From Ignelater luminosus (lineage: Eukaryota; Arthropoda; Insecta; Coleoptera; Elateridae): a stretch of DNA of 64,000 nucleotides. A program made the position numbers and the translations under genes. The notes beneath the pieces are model-generated. The model ran no database searches. It was not told the origin of the DNA and worked only from the letters and a program-made list of their open reading frames with translations. Numbering within the stretch: the first letter of the stretch is position 1; every line of letters starts with the position of its first letter. The stretch spans positions 1 to 64,000 of the forward strand of contig VTPC01008022.1 of the NCBI GenBank assembly GCA_011009095.1, written 5' to 3'. Below are positions 49,101-61,947 of the stretch, one piece after another.

Positions 49101-52100
49101 AAAAAAGTCTCATTTCATAGGTATACACCTATGTATATTATCTTAGTTGTGGCAATGCATTTTTGAAAAATTAAATAAACCCATGAAATAGAAATTTCAT
49201 TATTTTAATTTTCTTCATAAGCATTGTTTTACACGGAAGTAAATTTTAACATAAATTTTTGTATAAAAATTAGCAAAAAATCTTGAAATAGAAAATTTTG
49301 TGTCGTGTTTGCTGTTTGCAACTTGGTAATTATTTTACGTAAAATTTCTCAATGGCATATGCGTGTTTAATAACATTTGCAAGTGACATATGTGAGTGAC
49401 AAAATAAACACAAAAGAAGGCATAACTTAATGTATATCATAATGCAAATCATACACAACTAATTTACTTATAAAAAAATCTGGGAACAGTAATAGCATTC
49501 GTGAAATGAACAACGCGATGTCACAACATAAAATGCCATAATAGCCATCATAATATTTAACATTTACGTGATACTGGTATCCTGGTACTCTGTGCATATT
49601 TGAGATAAAATCTTTTCATTTTTTAGAACATTCTGTAAGATTTTACAGAAAATATTAACACGTAAATTTAATCAAAAATTTTGTACGAAAATGCATTGGT
49701 AACTGTAAAATATTTATGTAAAAAGTTTTCTTTAAATTCATGTTAAAATTTACTGCCGTGTAAAAAGACGCTAAAACATTTCTTTTCAAAAATTATAAAC
49801 TACAACTTTTTTTTGACATTGACAACTAACTTCCTAACCTCACTTTCTTTGACAACTAACTTTCTAACCTCACTTTGACTTTGACAGTTAAATAAACCGA
49901 CAAATTAATATAATTTTAATAAATAAAATCAAAAATATACCAATTTACTAAATTCCAACACATGCATTGTTAAAAATGACTTTAGATATCTTAACCAAAA
50001 AATGGTCACATATAATATTAAATAAGAGATGCACATTATAATATCTTCATAGACATCATTTTTTAAAAAATAACCCTAAGTTAGAAATTAATTGTCATTT
50101 TTCATTTAGTGTGGCGAGACTTGAAATGTTTCACTGAAACTTTTCAATTAAATTTCATTTTACTGAAACATTTCAATACTCCCTGAAATTTTTTTGTGTT
50201 TAAATTTTTTATGTTCCTACAACCTATAAAAGTAATAGTAATGATGGTTATAGTGGACAACATTGACAAGTTTGCCATTTTACTGTACCACATGAAGTTT
50301 GCATGCACTGATTGATATTGTTTTGAGGTTGTGCGACTGAAGAATGAAGTTCAAATGATTTTTAGCATTTTCAATACACCACACTAAGGCATTCTGAGTG
50401 TATATGTGTCACTTTTCAGAAACGTGTATTGAAGAAAAACAGAAATACTGTGGTCAATTGAAAACAAGATTTCAAAAAAAAATAAATTTCTGAAACTTTA
50501 CAACACTCGTGTCATTATTTAATATAGAGTACAGTCCATCTCTTTCTTACTAATTACAAACCATATTTTTCATCTTTTATTAATCTTTAAGTCATTTTAG
50601 GTTTGTTATGATTATTGGACAGCTGCAATGTCACAAAGTAGTTCTAAACTATTCTGAACTATGACCTTAAATGAACAGATTTTTAGGTTAGATCATAATA
50701 TCTTGATATAGTTTGTAATTGATGAGAAATACACAGATTGTTGTATTTGAGGTTATATCTTTTATATTTTAAGAATTTCGTATTGCAATCAATTTTTAAA
50801 TTAAAAGTAGTTAAGCAGATTTTAAGAACGAATTATTTCAGGTCAGAAGCTAAAGGTGTACGACAGGGTTACATGGGCCATTTAACCAATATAGCGATTA
50901 GTATAGCAGAATTGTGTTCATCAAGTAAATTGGGACAGTTTCTAAAAGATAATTTGCCTGAAGTTGCGGATTCTTTCGATAATTTCAATGAGAATACGCT
51001 TCAGGAAGTCAAGAAGACCCGAGAAATCCTATTGGTATAAAATGTCTAATAAACTCGATTGCTATTTGTGATTCGTGAATCTTTAGGGCGGTGCACATCC
51101 TAATACGTCTAATGAGGACGGCGATGAATACGGAGATATTCCATTCCCTCAATCTACTCTTCTTCATCAGCAGGTAATGTTTAATTTTAAGTCTTACTTT
51201 GAATAATGTGTAAGCCTTGTAAATTAATTATGTAGATGTATGCGCAGTATCAAGTACATCAGCTCACTCCGCATTTCATAGAAAGCTATGGCTTTAATGA
51301 TGATGATTTCAATGATGGAGACGACACGTTACAGTAAGTTATAATTCTTTCTAAAATTTCTAAAATAATTTAGATTTAATTTTAGAACCATTGATCATAG
51401 AACGGGTATGAATTTCGATTTGTCCGAAGGGGACTTAGTACAACAGCATGAATTATTCAAGCAAATGTGTGCTCAAAATATTAATACATTAGATGATGCA
51501 GATGATCAGATCTTCGAAGATCGCGATCATACCTTTCAAACCGTAATAGAGAAACAAGGAGAACGTCACGATGCCGTTTATAGCAGCGATAGTGATGAAG
51601 ACGATTCGCCACCACCTGAAGATCCTTTTATGGATATTGATCGTAAGTAATTTACAAGATGAAACGGAGCTTTTGAGTAAAGATTTGCTTTTATCATCAG
51701 CTTGGTCATCTCAGAACAGAGAAAGCGAGTCTGCTGTAGCACCGGTAACAATTTCAGATCCATGGTCGACGAATGAAAAGACTGCATCGGAGGCAAACAC
51801 GGGTTGGGCTAATTTTAGTTCACCTTCCTTTGCAAATTTCGAAGCGAACTTTGAGCCTTTGGGAAGTGATTCCGGCGGCACAGCTTCTACGCAATCTGTA
51901 ATAGAAACAGATTTAAAGGTAGAAAATATCGAAAATAATGATAAAAAAAATAGAGAAGATAATCATTCTGCTAAAAGCAGTTTAAGTAACAAAAGTATTG
52001 AAACCGTTGCTCAAGTAGTTAAAGAAGTTGTGGAGGAAGCTAGTAAAGAAATTGCTGCTGGTGGTGATCAGGGTAATGTTTTGCCTAATAAAGCTGCTGC

Positions 52101-52257
52101 TCAGCTGTCCAAGTAGGTTGTACGTTCTTATTTTATTCTAATTTAATGATTGCTTTAATGTAGAAACGTGAACAAAATAGAAGAGGACAGCCATCAATTA
52201 CAAACAGGGTCTGCAGTAAGAACTATTAGACCAGAACCTGACCAACAAGGTATTTGA
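43150..52257 (+). CDS. PP6 regulatory subunit, SAPS-domain protein, 814 aa, 15 exons
   Basis: Exons: 43150-43209, 43262-43341, 43397-43670, 43877-44014, 44067-44248, 44304-44417, 44476-44587, 44642-44920, 44977-45041, 50842-51034, 51087-51173, 51236-51333, 51386-51642, 51701-52112, 52164-52257 (TGA). All phases agree. The N-terminus MFWKYNNASSSQIE and blocks DVTLQELMDEEDII, NPLLASFFSKIMGVLI and LGTSAIMDLTLKLMTQ are the SAPS signature (orthologue of PPP6R1-3). The C-terminal third is acidic and Ser-rich with two DPWS motifs. The protein recruits and targets the protein phosphatase 6 catalytic subunit. A frame change after 51642 is explained by a 58-nt intron (51643-51700, GTAAGT...CAG), so it is not a mutation. 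Intron 9 is 5.8 kb and holds several transposon remnants. Confidence 0.93.
46372..46464 (+). pseudogene. Possible HTH domain relic of a transposase-type protein
   Basis: One frame reads VQWQYRREYSV and, after a shift of frame, KPRNPETPQKIVWGIYEF. Together these resemble the insect 'VQR-FRREFG..PPT..TI..WY..F' helix-turn-helix module found next to transposase-like sequences. The frame break and short length show a decayed copy. It lies in a GC-richer segment (about 45890-47160) that is probably one old element. Confidence 0.35.
47861..49133 (+). mobile_element. mariner (Tc1/mariner) element, complete ends, dead transposase
   Basis: About 1.27 kb with terminal inverted repeats (AGGTGTATACCTATGAAATG plus AGACTTT at the left, its inverse at the right), flanked by TA at 47859-47860 and 49134-49135 as expected for mariner target duplication. 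It lies in intron 9 of the PP6 subunit gene, same orientation. Both ends and the TA sites are well preserved, which points to a fairly recent insertion or an intact non-autonomous substrate. Confidence 0.92.
48033..49059 (+). pseudogene. mariner transposase, broken by a small deletion
   Basis: The first frame (from ATG 48033, MSNFVPSNYDLR) encodes the two helix-turn-helix DNA-binding motifs, and the second frame (to 49059) encodes most of the DDE/D core with FLDDNAPPH and YSPDLAPSDYHLF, the second and third catalytic Asp of the DD34D triad. Between 48498 and 48499 about 14 nt are missing where mariners have their first catalytic Asp (the GDEKW block). The deletion both shifts the frame and removes the residue, so the enzyme cannot be active. 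The rest is well conserved, with no other obvious break. Confidence 0.88.
49812..49945 (+). repeat. Dispersed repeat with about 31-bp internal units (copy 2)
   Basis: The same units as at 11688-11850 (TTGACAACTAACTTTCTAAC followed by CTCACTTTGA), then the same AT-rich tail with aataaaatcaaaaata. Two to three units are present. Confidence 0.7.
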
Positions 52258-54836
52258 GTGTAAACGACATATCACATATAGGAACTGCTGAGAATGTAAG
52301 TGTGAATGAATAATAACATATGGACCGTTTGTATAGTATTTTATAATTAACGTATTGTTAGCCATCACCATCAGTAAATGTACGAACAATTACTATTATT
52401 ATTATTATTTTAATTTTTTTTTTATGTATTCCTCTAGCAATATTATTTTTAATGAAATATGCAATTTGTTAATAATGCCAATGTTATTTATTTATTAAAT
52501 TTTGACATTTTTAGGAAATATTATTATTATTATAGGTTTTTTTTTCTTTTCAATTCTATTCTGTTTAATGGCTAACCGAGTTTTTGTATCTTTGAAATTG
52601 AAAAGACGAGGCGAGGTAATTCATTATTACCAATTAATTAGGGAAAAAAAAGGTTGTTAAGTTTAATATTACTATTTTCTTTTCCTTTTTTGTGTTTGTA
52701 TAAAACTAACAGTACAAATTTATATTCACTTTTGAATTTTTCTGTTTTTTCTCTTCTAGTAAAGTTGGTTAAGAATTTGTTAGAAAGGAGGTGATTATTT
52801 ATTATTATCAAGTTACTTCTACATGCAGCAAATTTCAGTATTATCTAACTAACAAAATTCTTTTTTATGTAATTACTTTCTCTCGGTGTGATTGTAGAAG
52901 ATAGAGAATCTCCATGAAATTTACTAAAAACAACACATCACTAAAAGAAAACATTGTCTTTCAAAAAGTAACCAATTTGTGTGTTCAAAACAATCACCAG
53001 TATTTCTCAAATGCTGATTGTAGTTAATTATTATAAGTGTCTTGCTAATATATCTTAAAAAAAATAATAATAAAAATAACCATTGTAATAGTAAGGAACA
53101 TTCTATAATCGTGTAAATTCAACTGAAATTTTGTTACGTTTGAATAAATTTGGATATTGCTAATTATTATTGAAATAAAAATAAAATTGTTAGCGCTTTT
53201 TTTTCCTTATATATAGATATTTTCCACTGCTCTTATTGTAATGCTTAACAATCTCAACAAAAGATGTTGCCTAGAAAAAATCTCAAAGGTGCGTTATCAT
53301 AGTCGAGAGCAGTTTCTATTGAGATAATAGACGGAAAAGTGTAAATTTAACTAGAAGCTGTGCAGCTTATTGCTTTTTTTAAGTATATTTTTATTATTTA
53401 CGAATTTATTTGCGTATGGGATTATTCATAAGTAGTGATGAGCTTGTATAAATAATAATTCTTGACAATACTGTTAAAAAAGAGATGAGCAGTTTAAAGC
53501 TTGCGTGGTTATTTAAAAAGAAAAATGGAATTTGTTGTGAAAGGTAATTTTGAAATCTTATACATGTCAAAACTGTTAATAGTGACATAAGCAGTCTTTG
53601 ATTATTTGTAATTAACATGTAAAAATTGACTCATGACATGATCACGGCCATCTTTATTGTTCCAGGCTGTAATGTTTTGACCCAAAGTGCTTACAGTTCA
53701 CCTAGATCACATAATATTCAAAAAATCAAATTTTATTGCAATTGAATGTTCCAAGAATGTTTTGAAATATGACAGAAGATTGCTTGATTTTAACCTTCCA
53801 GCCTGAACACTAAAGATGGTTATGTAAGGACAGAGATGATGTATCATTACTCATGAATAAAAATCCTTCTAAAAGTGTTAAAGTTTAGAATTGTGTATCG
53901 CATAGAATAATCTAAAAATACCTAACATTCGAAATCTTTTATTGATTTCTTTTCATTGGAGAAAAACAGCTGCATCTAGGAGAAGCTTAAAAATGTTTCA
54001 AAAATTTGAAAAGATGTAGAACAAAAAAAAACAATACTAAAACCAAAAGATGATGGTATAGATTTAAACGATGGTGCTGATGGTAATGAAAATCCTAAAT
54101 TTATTATTTCTGTAGTAGTTTGAATGAAAAGAAAATACATTTTGCTTATTTTTCAATGCAATCTCAAAACTGTAAAGACATTAAAATTATCTTGTTGATG
54201 CGGTTATCAGGGATTTAAAAAAATATATACGAAGTGTTGTTCCTGTTTTTTAAAGTTACCAGTTTTGCCTGCGATATTTTCAGTTTTAATATTTATTTTC
54301 TTGTAGTTAGTAATTTATTATTAATTTAATTAAAAACCATTGAGAATGATCTATTTTCAAATTCAATTTTTGTAGTACTGTTTGTGTTTTATCAAAATAA
54401 CCTTGTTGATCAATTTTTTAAGGTTACAATACAGTCATGCCTTTCATAATTAAATCTAATAAATGTTGAATCCAAAAGTGTTTTGTTTGAATGATACAAA
54501 CAGATTTAATTAAATGTAATTCATTCACTATCGCCTGATCTATGTACAGTGGCAGATATAAGGGTGTATCTGAAAAAAAAGTGGTAAATACTATTTGATG
54601 TTTTATTGATTTACTTACCTTATTTGCTGCATCGCATATTGAAATAGATAGAACAATTACTGTAGTATTTTACCAAAACCTTTTGTGCCAATTTAGCTAC
54701 CAATTTGGATTTTTTGTGCTTACAAATCAGTTTTCTTTCTTAAACTTGACTCAAGCAAGCAACTGTCAAGTTGACAGTTACAGTTTATTTTTTTTCTGTT
54801 TTTCATACTAGATGTTCCTAAACATCCAATTATGGG
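52258..54836. other. 3' UTR of the PP6 subunit gene and intergenic DNA
   Basis: AT-rich, with an (ATT)n run near 52392 and several AATAAA-like motifs (for example gaataaattt near 53140). A perfect 19-bp dyad AACTGTCAA-G-TTGACAGTT lies at 54761-54779. No coding exon recognised. Confidence 0.4.
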
Positions 54837-55089
54837 TAGCTTTTCTAGTTACAAACTGTTACTGTCAAATCGACAGCCTCACCACATCGGATAATATAGG
54901 TTATCTATGTAGAAAAAATTGCATTTTAAGAGAATTAACATCAAAAAATAATTTTTATATTGTAATTTTCTTAAATTGTAAGTTTTTTCAAATACATTTT
55001 GGATATAATACACAATTTACATACATAACCTACATTATGTGATGTGACATTTGTCAACTTGACAGTGACAGTTTTGTAACTAGAAAAGC
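54837..55089. mobile_element. Small inverted-repeat element (MITE-like)
   Basis: The left end (agcttttctagttacaaact, then gttactgtcaaatcgacag) and right end (ctt-gacagtgacag, ttttgtaactagaaaagc) are reverse complements over about 38 bp and enclose about 175 bp. The open frame inside has no known similarity. Confidence 0.6.
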
Positions 55090-55159
55090 CAAGGTGGTAA
55101 ACATAAATGAATGTTTTTAGAAACAGCTAGTCTGAAATTCCTATTAGGAAATTTCACTT

Positions 55160-56420
55160 TTTTATTGTTGTGATTTAAATGTCATGTTTTAGTTTTACAA
55201 GCTGTTAATTCCAGTATTTCTCGATACTATCTTTTTTTAAAATTTCTATTTCTTAGAAAGTTTTAAATTATTTATTTCCTCTTATTATAAACATAAATGC
55301 ACAACTTTCTGGAATTTAATTGTCAAATGCTACACATAACCTAAAATGAATAAATTAAATGTCAAGTTATTTAAAATTATCAGTAGTTTTACAAGCTTTT
55401 AATTCCACTATTTCTTGATAATATCTTGATTTAAAATTTCTATTTTGTTAGAAAGTCATAAAATTATTTATTTATTTCCTTTTATAAATGCACAACTTTC
55501 TGAAATTTAATTGTCAAATTCTACACATAACCTAGAATTATTTAGCAGCTTTTTGTAACTAGATTCTAGATACACTTTGAAAAAAGTCACATGCTTGGTG
55601 ACGACCTCTTTCCATCTCCATAGTCTACGTGTCATGCTCACAGACAACAATGACTCAATCGGCTGAAGAGGAGTTTAACACAGCCTTGATAGACTTGAGT
55701 TAACACAACGTGCAATGTACTTATTGTAGTTGTAGCCACCAAACTCACTTCATGCTTACATCTAACTGAAGTGGTTACTTGAGATTTGCAGCAAAAGCAA
55801 AGCAGCTCTGGTTCCTTTGTAGATCTTCACACTGGAAGTTATAAATCTGATAAATTTTGTTTTAGATTTATTTAAATCTATTTTTGTCTTGTATGCAGTA
55901 GTTTCTCGCTTATTTAAGTAATTTACGAATTGTGACCATACAACTCAATAACCCTAAAAGAACCAAAATGTCAAAATTAATCGCATGTTCTGTGAAAGTT
56001 AGATTATGTTCTTTCACGCTATATAATTATTACTTTATTAAATATGTGTACCGTTATTTTTAAGAGCATAAGAAATAAGATTGAGTCTCAATTATTAAAA
56101 TGGCACGTAGTAACTGCAAGTTGCGTTTGAAAAGACACTTTTGGATAAATTTCTTTCTCTTTAGCAAGCAACTGTCAATTTGATGGTTGGTACTACATGC
56201 ACTCATTTTTATTAGAAAATTAATTTTTTATTGGTGATGAATAATTTAAGTGTCATATTATTTAAAATTATGAGTATTTTTATAAGTTTTTATCTTTATT
56301 TAAAATTTTTATTTTGTTAAAAACTCATAAATTATAGTCCATAAATGCTCAACTTTCTGAGATTTAATTGTCAAATGCTATATAACCTAAAACCATTTAG
56401 TAACTTTTTGTAACTAAATT
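55160..56420 (+). repeat. About 190-bp repeat, two tandem copies plus one dispersed
   Basis: Copies at about 55160-55345, 55346-55560 and 56225-56420 share ttttacaagc, ttaattccastatttctygat, gcacaactttctg, aatttaattgtcaaat and cataacct in the same order. The first two are adjacent; the third lies about 700 bp away. It ends near ttttgtaactaga, also found in the neighbouring 54837-55089 element, so the two may belong to one family. Confidence 0.65.
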
Positions 56421-59039
56421 ACAGATATTATACACTTGGGAAAAAAGTCAAATTAAATGGGTACAGTCAAGAAATATGCATAAATCTTGATTCTGATAAT
56501 GAGTAGGGTTTAACTGGAACTAAATTGTTCAATAAATACTACAACAAGTTAGTTATTGACAATTTTATTCTGTTACAAATTGAGTGGACCGTAAATTTGT
56601 AACTAACTAACTTACATTAACCTTCTTATCGACCACTTTTTTTTCAGATACACCCTTATTTTGCAATCAGAAAATACAAATTAAGATAACATTGTTACAG
56701 AACGCAATAAAATTTCAGAAGCAGATATCTTTCACTTCATAGTAGGTTATGTTCAATAAGTTACAGCAGTTGCTCAAAAGCTAAGACTCGAGTCCATTGA
56801 AGGTCCCAATTGTTTATTTATTCAGCTTGCATTTATGAGGAAGGTTGTTGGAAAACAAATTCTTCTCTAATTATTAAAATGGAAGTACAGTTGTGTGAAT
56901 AAATATTGGTTAAAGATGTTTTACTGAAATATCTTAAGAAACATAAATGCACAAGGAAAGCTTTTATGATCTATGGTTTTAGGAATGTTAGCTCTTGCAA
57001 TAAGAGGAAATTCTTAGAAAAGAACACTAATTGATGAGTTTTTATGAAAAACCAAATAAATCTATCTTATCAAATTTTAACACAAAAGTCTTTTAGAACA
57101 TTTCATTATGTTGAATTAGAAAACAAAAATGGATTTACATGAAATATAGGTATCTTATCATGCAGTTTATTCGCATGCCTTCAGTTTAATTAGAGACTTC
57201 TCTTTAAATGTGATATTTCGTGTTTATTTTTTTATGTAAGACTGTTAATGTCTGGAGGCAAAGAACCAACTGAAATTGAATAATGGAGAACATCAACTTA
57301 CAAAATTACAAAGACTCTTAAATTGTTCATAGAGACAAGAAATAAGAAATTATGGGCAAAAGCGGCATCCTGGGTGTACTTTCAGATCTCTGGATACTAC
57401 AAAATAGGCGATTTTGCAAGAAATCTTTGAAACAGGTGCTTTATACTCTCGGATTGCTCTCTAAGGTTTTACTTAAAGTGTAAGGAAGTGAATTAAAACA
57501 GCTAGAAAATACAAATCATGTGTAATCCTTGCTAAGAATTTTAAACCCAGATGAATATGTATTATGTTGCAATTGATGCCAAAACAATCAGTTTTCAAAG
57601 TTGAGTTTAGGACAATTGTAACACCGATACTAAACATTTTCAATCTATATTTATTCACAGTACTTTAATATTAACATTCACAATCAAAGATAAATAAACG
57701 AATGAATTGCAATCTTGTGAGATAATCTCAAGTTTGTCTTGTTAACTTCAATTATAAAAGATCGATAATAATTATCATTGTTAACGTTTTTAACATTCAA
57801 CTATTTAATATTATAGTTTTGAGATGCCTAAAAAAATAAATAAATTGTATTTAACAATGATGTTTCTAATAATGATGAACAATTGTTTTTTAATTTTGAA
57901 GATATACTGCTTTAAGAAAATAACTTAAGGGAGCTTTATGGCAAAATGATTTTCTTAGATCTCTTATAATGTCCTAAAGAAATTGTCTTCTTATTCTTTA
58001 CTGCTTACGTATAAGGGTCTGTTCAGTATTGTAATGTGATTAACAAAAAGCAAGAGTTTAAAAAAAAAATAACTGAAACCTCTCCCAATTATACGCAATT
58101 GTAGAATTACTTACTTTATTGTGCCTGTTAATGCAATCAGAAACAAAACATTTTCGATTATATAAATATGTGAGTTATAATATATTGTTCTTTCATCGAG
58201 TAAATGTAATTGATTTCAATTCGAGCGTTAATAAACAGCTTGAATTAAAAAATGGAAATACTTAAATAATAAGGTGATCACACTTAAGTTTTATCGATAT
58301 TATTATAGTCACACAGTTGTTACAATAAGTACGATTTAAAGTACAAAAATTATTTCCATGTACGACCAATGTGTTTAAGTAATATAAATACGTTTATTGC
58401 TATTATATTTAGTTTTTACCATTATCACATTTAATTTTGTGTTCCAAGTTTCCATCAGACTGTACAACTACAACTTCTGTGATTATAAATCATAACAAAA
58501 TTTAACTTCTTACAGCATTAATATGTTTTTTACTACTTGTGTTGAAATGTACCCTCATCGTACATTCGTACAGTGCCTAGCCGTAATTATGTAATCTATA
58601 TTTTTAAAGCATCCACTTGTTAATAAAATTTTGTTCTTGTGTAAATTTTGGTTCTAATAAAATGTTGACATAGTCTTCCGCAGTGTCTTTTTTTAATTGT
58701 ATCCTACTTTACCATAAGTATCAATACAATACAGGTGAGTATCGCGTCATTTAACATTTTTATTGTTAATCTAGTAAAACACTACATAGTTAATTGCAAC
58801 TCGTTTTTTAAATGTTGAGACATTTTGAACTACGAGCGCTACAAATTAAAAGCTTGCCTAAAGTGCTGCCACCTTGCAAGGTAACAACCGTAACAAGACA
58901 GTAGTGAAACCTGTCAAATCACAGTAGCGATAGTAGCGATCTGTAATTTGTGGTTAAGTAAAGTGTAACGTCCGCATTGTATCCTTATAACAATATTTTT
59001 TGATAAAACTGTTAAAAGTTTATTTTCGAAAGCTCTAAA
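56421..59039. other. Intergenic region upstream of eIF3i
   Basis: AT-rich with no recognised exon. The last 120 bp before 59040, with a run like tagcgatagtagcgat and gtaacgtccgc, is the likely 5' UTR/promoter of eIF3i. Confidence 0.4.
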
Positions 59040-60209
59040 ATGGTAAGCAAATCGATTACTCTTCAATATATAACTTGTTATAGTGTCACACAAATATTTC
59101 GTTTACGACCCTAACATATTGGTAGCCTGAAAATCCTAACCTCAATTGTATTATTCTATTAATATTTTTTCCAGAAACCTTTGCTTTTGCACGGTCACGA
59201 ACGTGCAATCACACAAATAAAATACAATCGCGAAGGCGATTTGTTATTCTCTTCATCCAAGGATAACAAACCAAATGTATGGTATTCGTTGAATGGTGAA
59301 CGTTTGGGCACATTCAATGGTCATCAAGGTGCAGTATGGTGTATAGATGTAGATTGGACTACGACAAGATTTCTGTCAGGTGCTGGAGATAACACACTAA
59401 AAATATGGGATTGTGAAACGGGAAAACCCATTGGAAATATTACAACAAACTCTTCAGTACGTGCGTGTAATTTCAGTTATTCTGCTAACATGGCTGCTTA
59501 TGCAACCGATAAAGCTATGGGACATCAGTGTGAAATTTTTATTATTGATGTAAGAAATGCCGATGACAGTATTGGACAAGCAGATCCTATTTTGAGAATA
59601 CCCGTCAATGGATCCAGAGTTTCTTCCTTGTTATGGGGAGCATTAGATGAAACTTTATTGACTGGTCATGAGAATGGAGAAATTACTATATGGGACTTGA
59701 AGGTTGGTTTGATATTATTATTGTTACCCTTATGATAACTTAATATTGATATATTCTAGACTGGTAAAAAGTTACAAACTACCAAGGAACATGATAATAT
59801 AATAAATGACATGCAGATGTCGAAAGATTGCACTATGTTTATTACAGCGTCAAAAGACCACACTGCAAAACTATTTGATTCTGAGAACTTAATGCTTCTA
59901 AAAACTTATAAAACAGAACGACCAGTTAATTCAGCAGCAGTTAGTCCAATATTAGAACACGTTGTACTTGGAGGAGGTCAAGATGCAATGGATGTTACAA
60001 CAACTTCAGCAAGAGTTGGAAAATTTGATTCTAGATTTTTCCACTTAGTATTTGAAGAAGAATTTGGTAGAGTTAAAGGACATTTTGGACCAATTAATAG
60101 TGTTGCCTTTCATCCAGATGGTAAAAGTTACAGTTCAGGTGGTGAAGATGGTTATGTCAGAATTCATACTTTTGATTCATCTTACTTTGAATACGGTTTC
60201 GATTATTAA
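59040..60209 (+). CDS. eIF3i: Eukaryotic translation initiation factor 3 subunit I, 326 aa
   Basis: Exons: 59040-59042 (the ATG alone), 59175-59702, 59760-60209 (TAA), 327 codons. The protein starts [19 protein letters not shown] and ends with the highly conserved [20 protein letters not shown]. It is a single WD40 beta-propeller with GH and WD-type dipeptides ([36 protein letters not shown]). The length equals that of animal eIF3i (about 325 aa). It is a subunit of the eIF3 complex, which binds the 40S ribosome and recruits mRNA. The first coding exon consists solely of the start codon, so the open frame without splicing seems to lack a proper N-terminus. Downstream ATTAAA at 60250-60255. 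Confidence 0.96.
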
Positions 60210-60249
60210 TTATTGTATTTTTTTATTGTATAACATATTAGATTTGTAA

Positions 60250-60255
60250 ATTAAA
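60250..60255 (+). terminator. Probable polyadenylation signal of eIF3i
   Basis: ATTAAA 41 bp after the eIF3i stop codon. The gene converges on Cdk7, whose own signal lies at 60589-60594 on the other strand. Confidence 0.5.
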
Positions 60256-60588
60256 CTTTGTATGGTCCTATCTTTGTTTTTATTATATATTAAGAAACAA
60301 CACTAAGACAGAAATATTATGTTCACCCAAACACTAGGTAATCTTGCCTAAACTTAGTTTAACTAATCTACAATTAAAAAAATATTGTAGATATGAAAAT
60401 AACAATAGAATATCAACTGTGAGCGAACAATATCCCCTATCTACATAGGAAGCATGTTGCAATGAACTTGGCAATTTAGTTCTTAGCTTTCTAGCAATTG
60501 CTAAACAACTTAATCTATTTTGAAATGTCATTTTTATTTACTTTTGGATTTTCAAATATGTAATGAGAATTTCAACACAAAAATACTC

Positions 60589-60594
60589 TTTATT
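60589..60594 (-). terminator. Polyadenylation signal of Cdk7
   Basis: AATAAA on the minus strand, 100 bp past the Cdk7 stop codon. Confidence 0.55.
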
Positions 60595-60693
60595 TTCGTT
60601 TTACAAAAAAAAGTGGAAATTTACATCAAATTTATAAATTACACTTCACATATAAAAACTAAAAAATACTCCAATAAATAACAAACAAAATTC

Positions 60694-61719
60694 TTAAAAA
60701 AACAAACGTTTAGGTAATGTTCCACCTTCACCAGAATCCAGCAATTTCCTCTTGAGTGATGGTTTTTCCAATTCCTTTACACTTTTAATGCTTTGAGGCA
60801 ATGGCAATTTAGAATTTACAGTAGGTGTTGGTTTATTACTAAAAAATAGCATCTTCAATGTATCTGTACAATTCTTTCTCTTAAGCGGATTCAACACGAG
60901 CAATCCCCCTATAACATCCAATAAATCATCACCGGCAGCTATAAAGATATTTTTCAGAGGAACCGGCGCACTTGGCTTGAATTCCACATAATCGCTTAAT
61001 GATTTGACTCCAGGCCAAGTATCTTCTGTAGGATTGCCAAACACTTGAAATATCTTAGTTAACTGATCTAAATCAGATTCACCAGGAAGAAAAGGAACTC
61101 GCAGTAGTAATTCGGCTAATATACATCCAACCGCCCACATATCAACACAAACACCATATTGCTTTGCACCAAATAACAATTCTGGAGAACGATACCATCG
61201 TGTCACAACCTGATGTGTGTTTAGTCGATTCGGTGACCCATACAATTTTGCCAGACCAAAATCGGCAATCTTCAAAATACCATTTGAATTGACCAACAAG
61301 TTGTTCGGTTTCAAATCCCTATGTAATATCCAATTAAGATGCAAATATTCTAGTCCCTGCAGAGTTTGTAGCACATAAGCTTTAATGTTAGCTACTGTCA
61401 ATATAATTGTGTTGTCTTTAATAATAACTTCTAGATCCGTATCCATAAAATCAAACACCAATGAAACGTTCGACATGGAACCTTGGCTAAATACATCCAA
61501 CAAACCTATGCAATTCCTATGACTAAGTTCTTGTAATATCTTAATTTCCCTTAAAGCTGTTCTATTAATTCCATCTTGAACTTCGATTCTGCTACCGGCC
61601 TTTATTTTCTTAACAGCTACAATATTACCATTCTCTATATCTTTTGCTTTATACACAGTTGCGAATTGTCCTTCCCCTAAAAACTCGATCTTTTCGTATC
61701 TTTTTAACTTATTTGTCAT
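60694..61719 (-). CDS. Cdk7: Cyclin-dependent kinase 7, 341 aa, intronless
   Basis: Single open frame with all kinase landmarks: glycine loop [11 protein letters not shown] (about residues 15-25), catalytic Lys in VAVKKIK (37), NRTALREIK (the CDK7-type alpha-C helix), HRDLKPNN (133-140), DFG (153-155) and an activation loop GSPNR...[13 protein letters not shown] with Ser162 and Thr168 at the two regulatory phosphorylation sites of the family. The length is close to human CDK7 (346 aa) and the Lys/Arg-rich C-terminus is present. CDK7 with cyclin H and MAT1 forms the CDK-activating kinase and is part of TFIIH, phosphorylating the RNA polymerase II tail. No introns, no frame breaks and no poly(A) tract at its end, so it looks like the functional gene, not a processed copy. 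It converges with eIF3i. Confidence 0.96.
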   Translation of the reverse strand: MTNKLKRYEKIEFLGEGQFATVYKAKDIENGNIVAVKKIKAGSRIEVQDGINRTALREIKILQELSHRNCIGLLDVFSQGSMSNVSLVFDFMDTDLEVIIKDNTIILTVANIKAYVLQTLQGLEYLHLNWILHRDLKPNNLLVNSNGILKIADFGLAKLYGSPNRLNTHQVVTRWYRSPELLFGAKQYGVCVDMWAVGCILAELLLRVPFLPGESDLDQLTKIFQVFGNPTEDTWPGVKSLSDYVEFKPSAPVPLKNIFIAAGDDLLDVIGGLLVLNPLKRKNCTDTLKMLFFSNKPTPTVNSKLPLPQSIKSVKELEKPSLKRKLLDSGEGGTLPKRLFF

Positions 61720-61947
61720 TTTTCACTAATTTCTAACCGACCGTTTCTTAAAATTATTTCTCGTTTTGGTCGTTTTGGATCAATGAAGTTTAAAAAAAAG
61801 CGAGGTTAGAATTGTAATCCAAACGAATTGACAGTTTAGCAATTTCATCAATTATGTTGCAGTGCTGCCAATAGCTGTTTATCAGAAGTTACTATTGTTT
61901 GTTTTCGGGAGCAGTAGTGCGGCGATGCGTATCCAATTAAAAACCTC

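Larger units (their letters stand above)
45042..50841 (+). other. Intron 9 of the PP6 subunit gene, a transposon sink
   Basis: All other introns of this gene are about 50-210 bp, but this one is 5.8 kb. It contains a GC-richer decayed segment (about 45890-47160), a mariner copy (47861-49133) and a minisatellite repeat (49812-49945). The splice sites at both ends are intact and the flanking exons remain in phase. Confidence 0.8.

Noticed and set aside
51571..52116. 181-codon open frame as a separate gene
   Set aside because: Its first part is an out-of-frame shadow of PP6-subunit exon 13 and its second part is exon 14 of the same gene, joined by reading through a 58-nt intron.
60694..61719. 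Cdk7 as a processed retrocopy because it is intronless
   Set aside because: No poly(A) tract or target duplication seen, all catalytic and regulatory residues are intact, and it has its own GC-richer upstream region with CCAAT boxes and a poly(A) signal. Another Cdk7 copy elsewhere cannot be excluded from this window.
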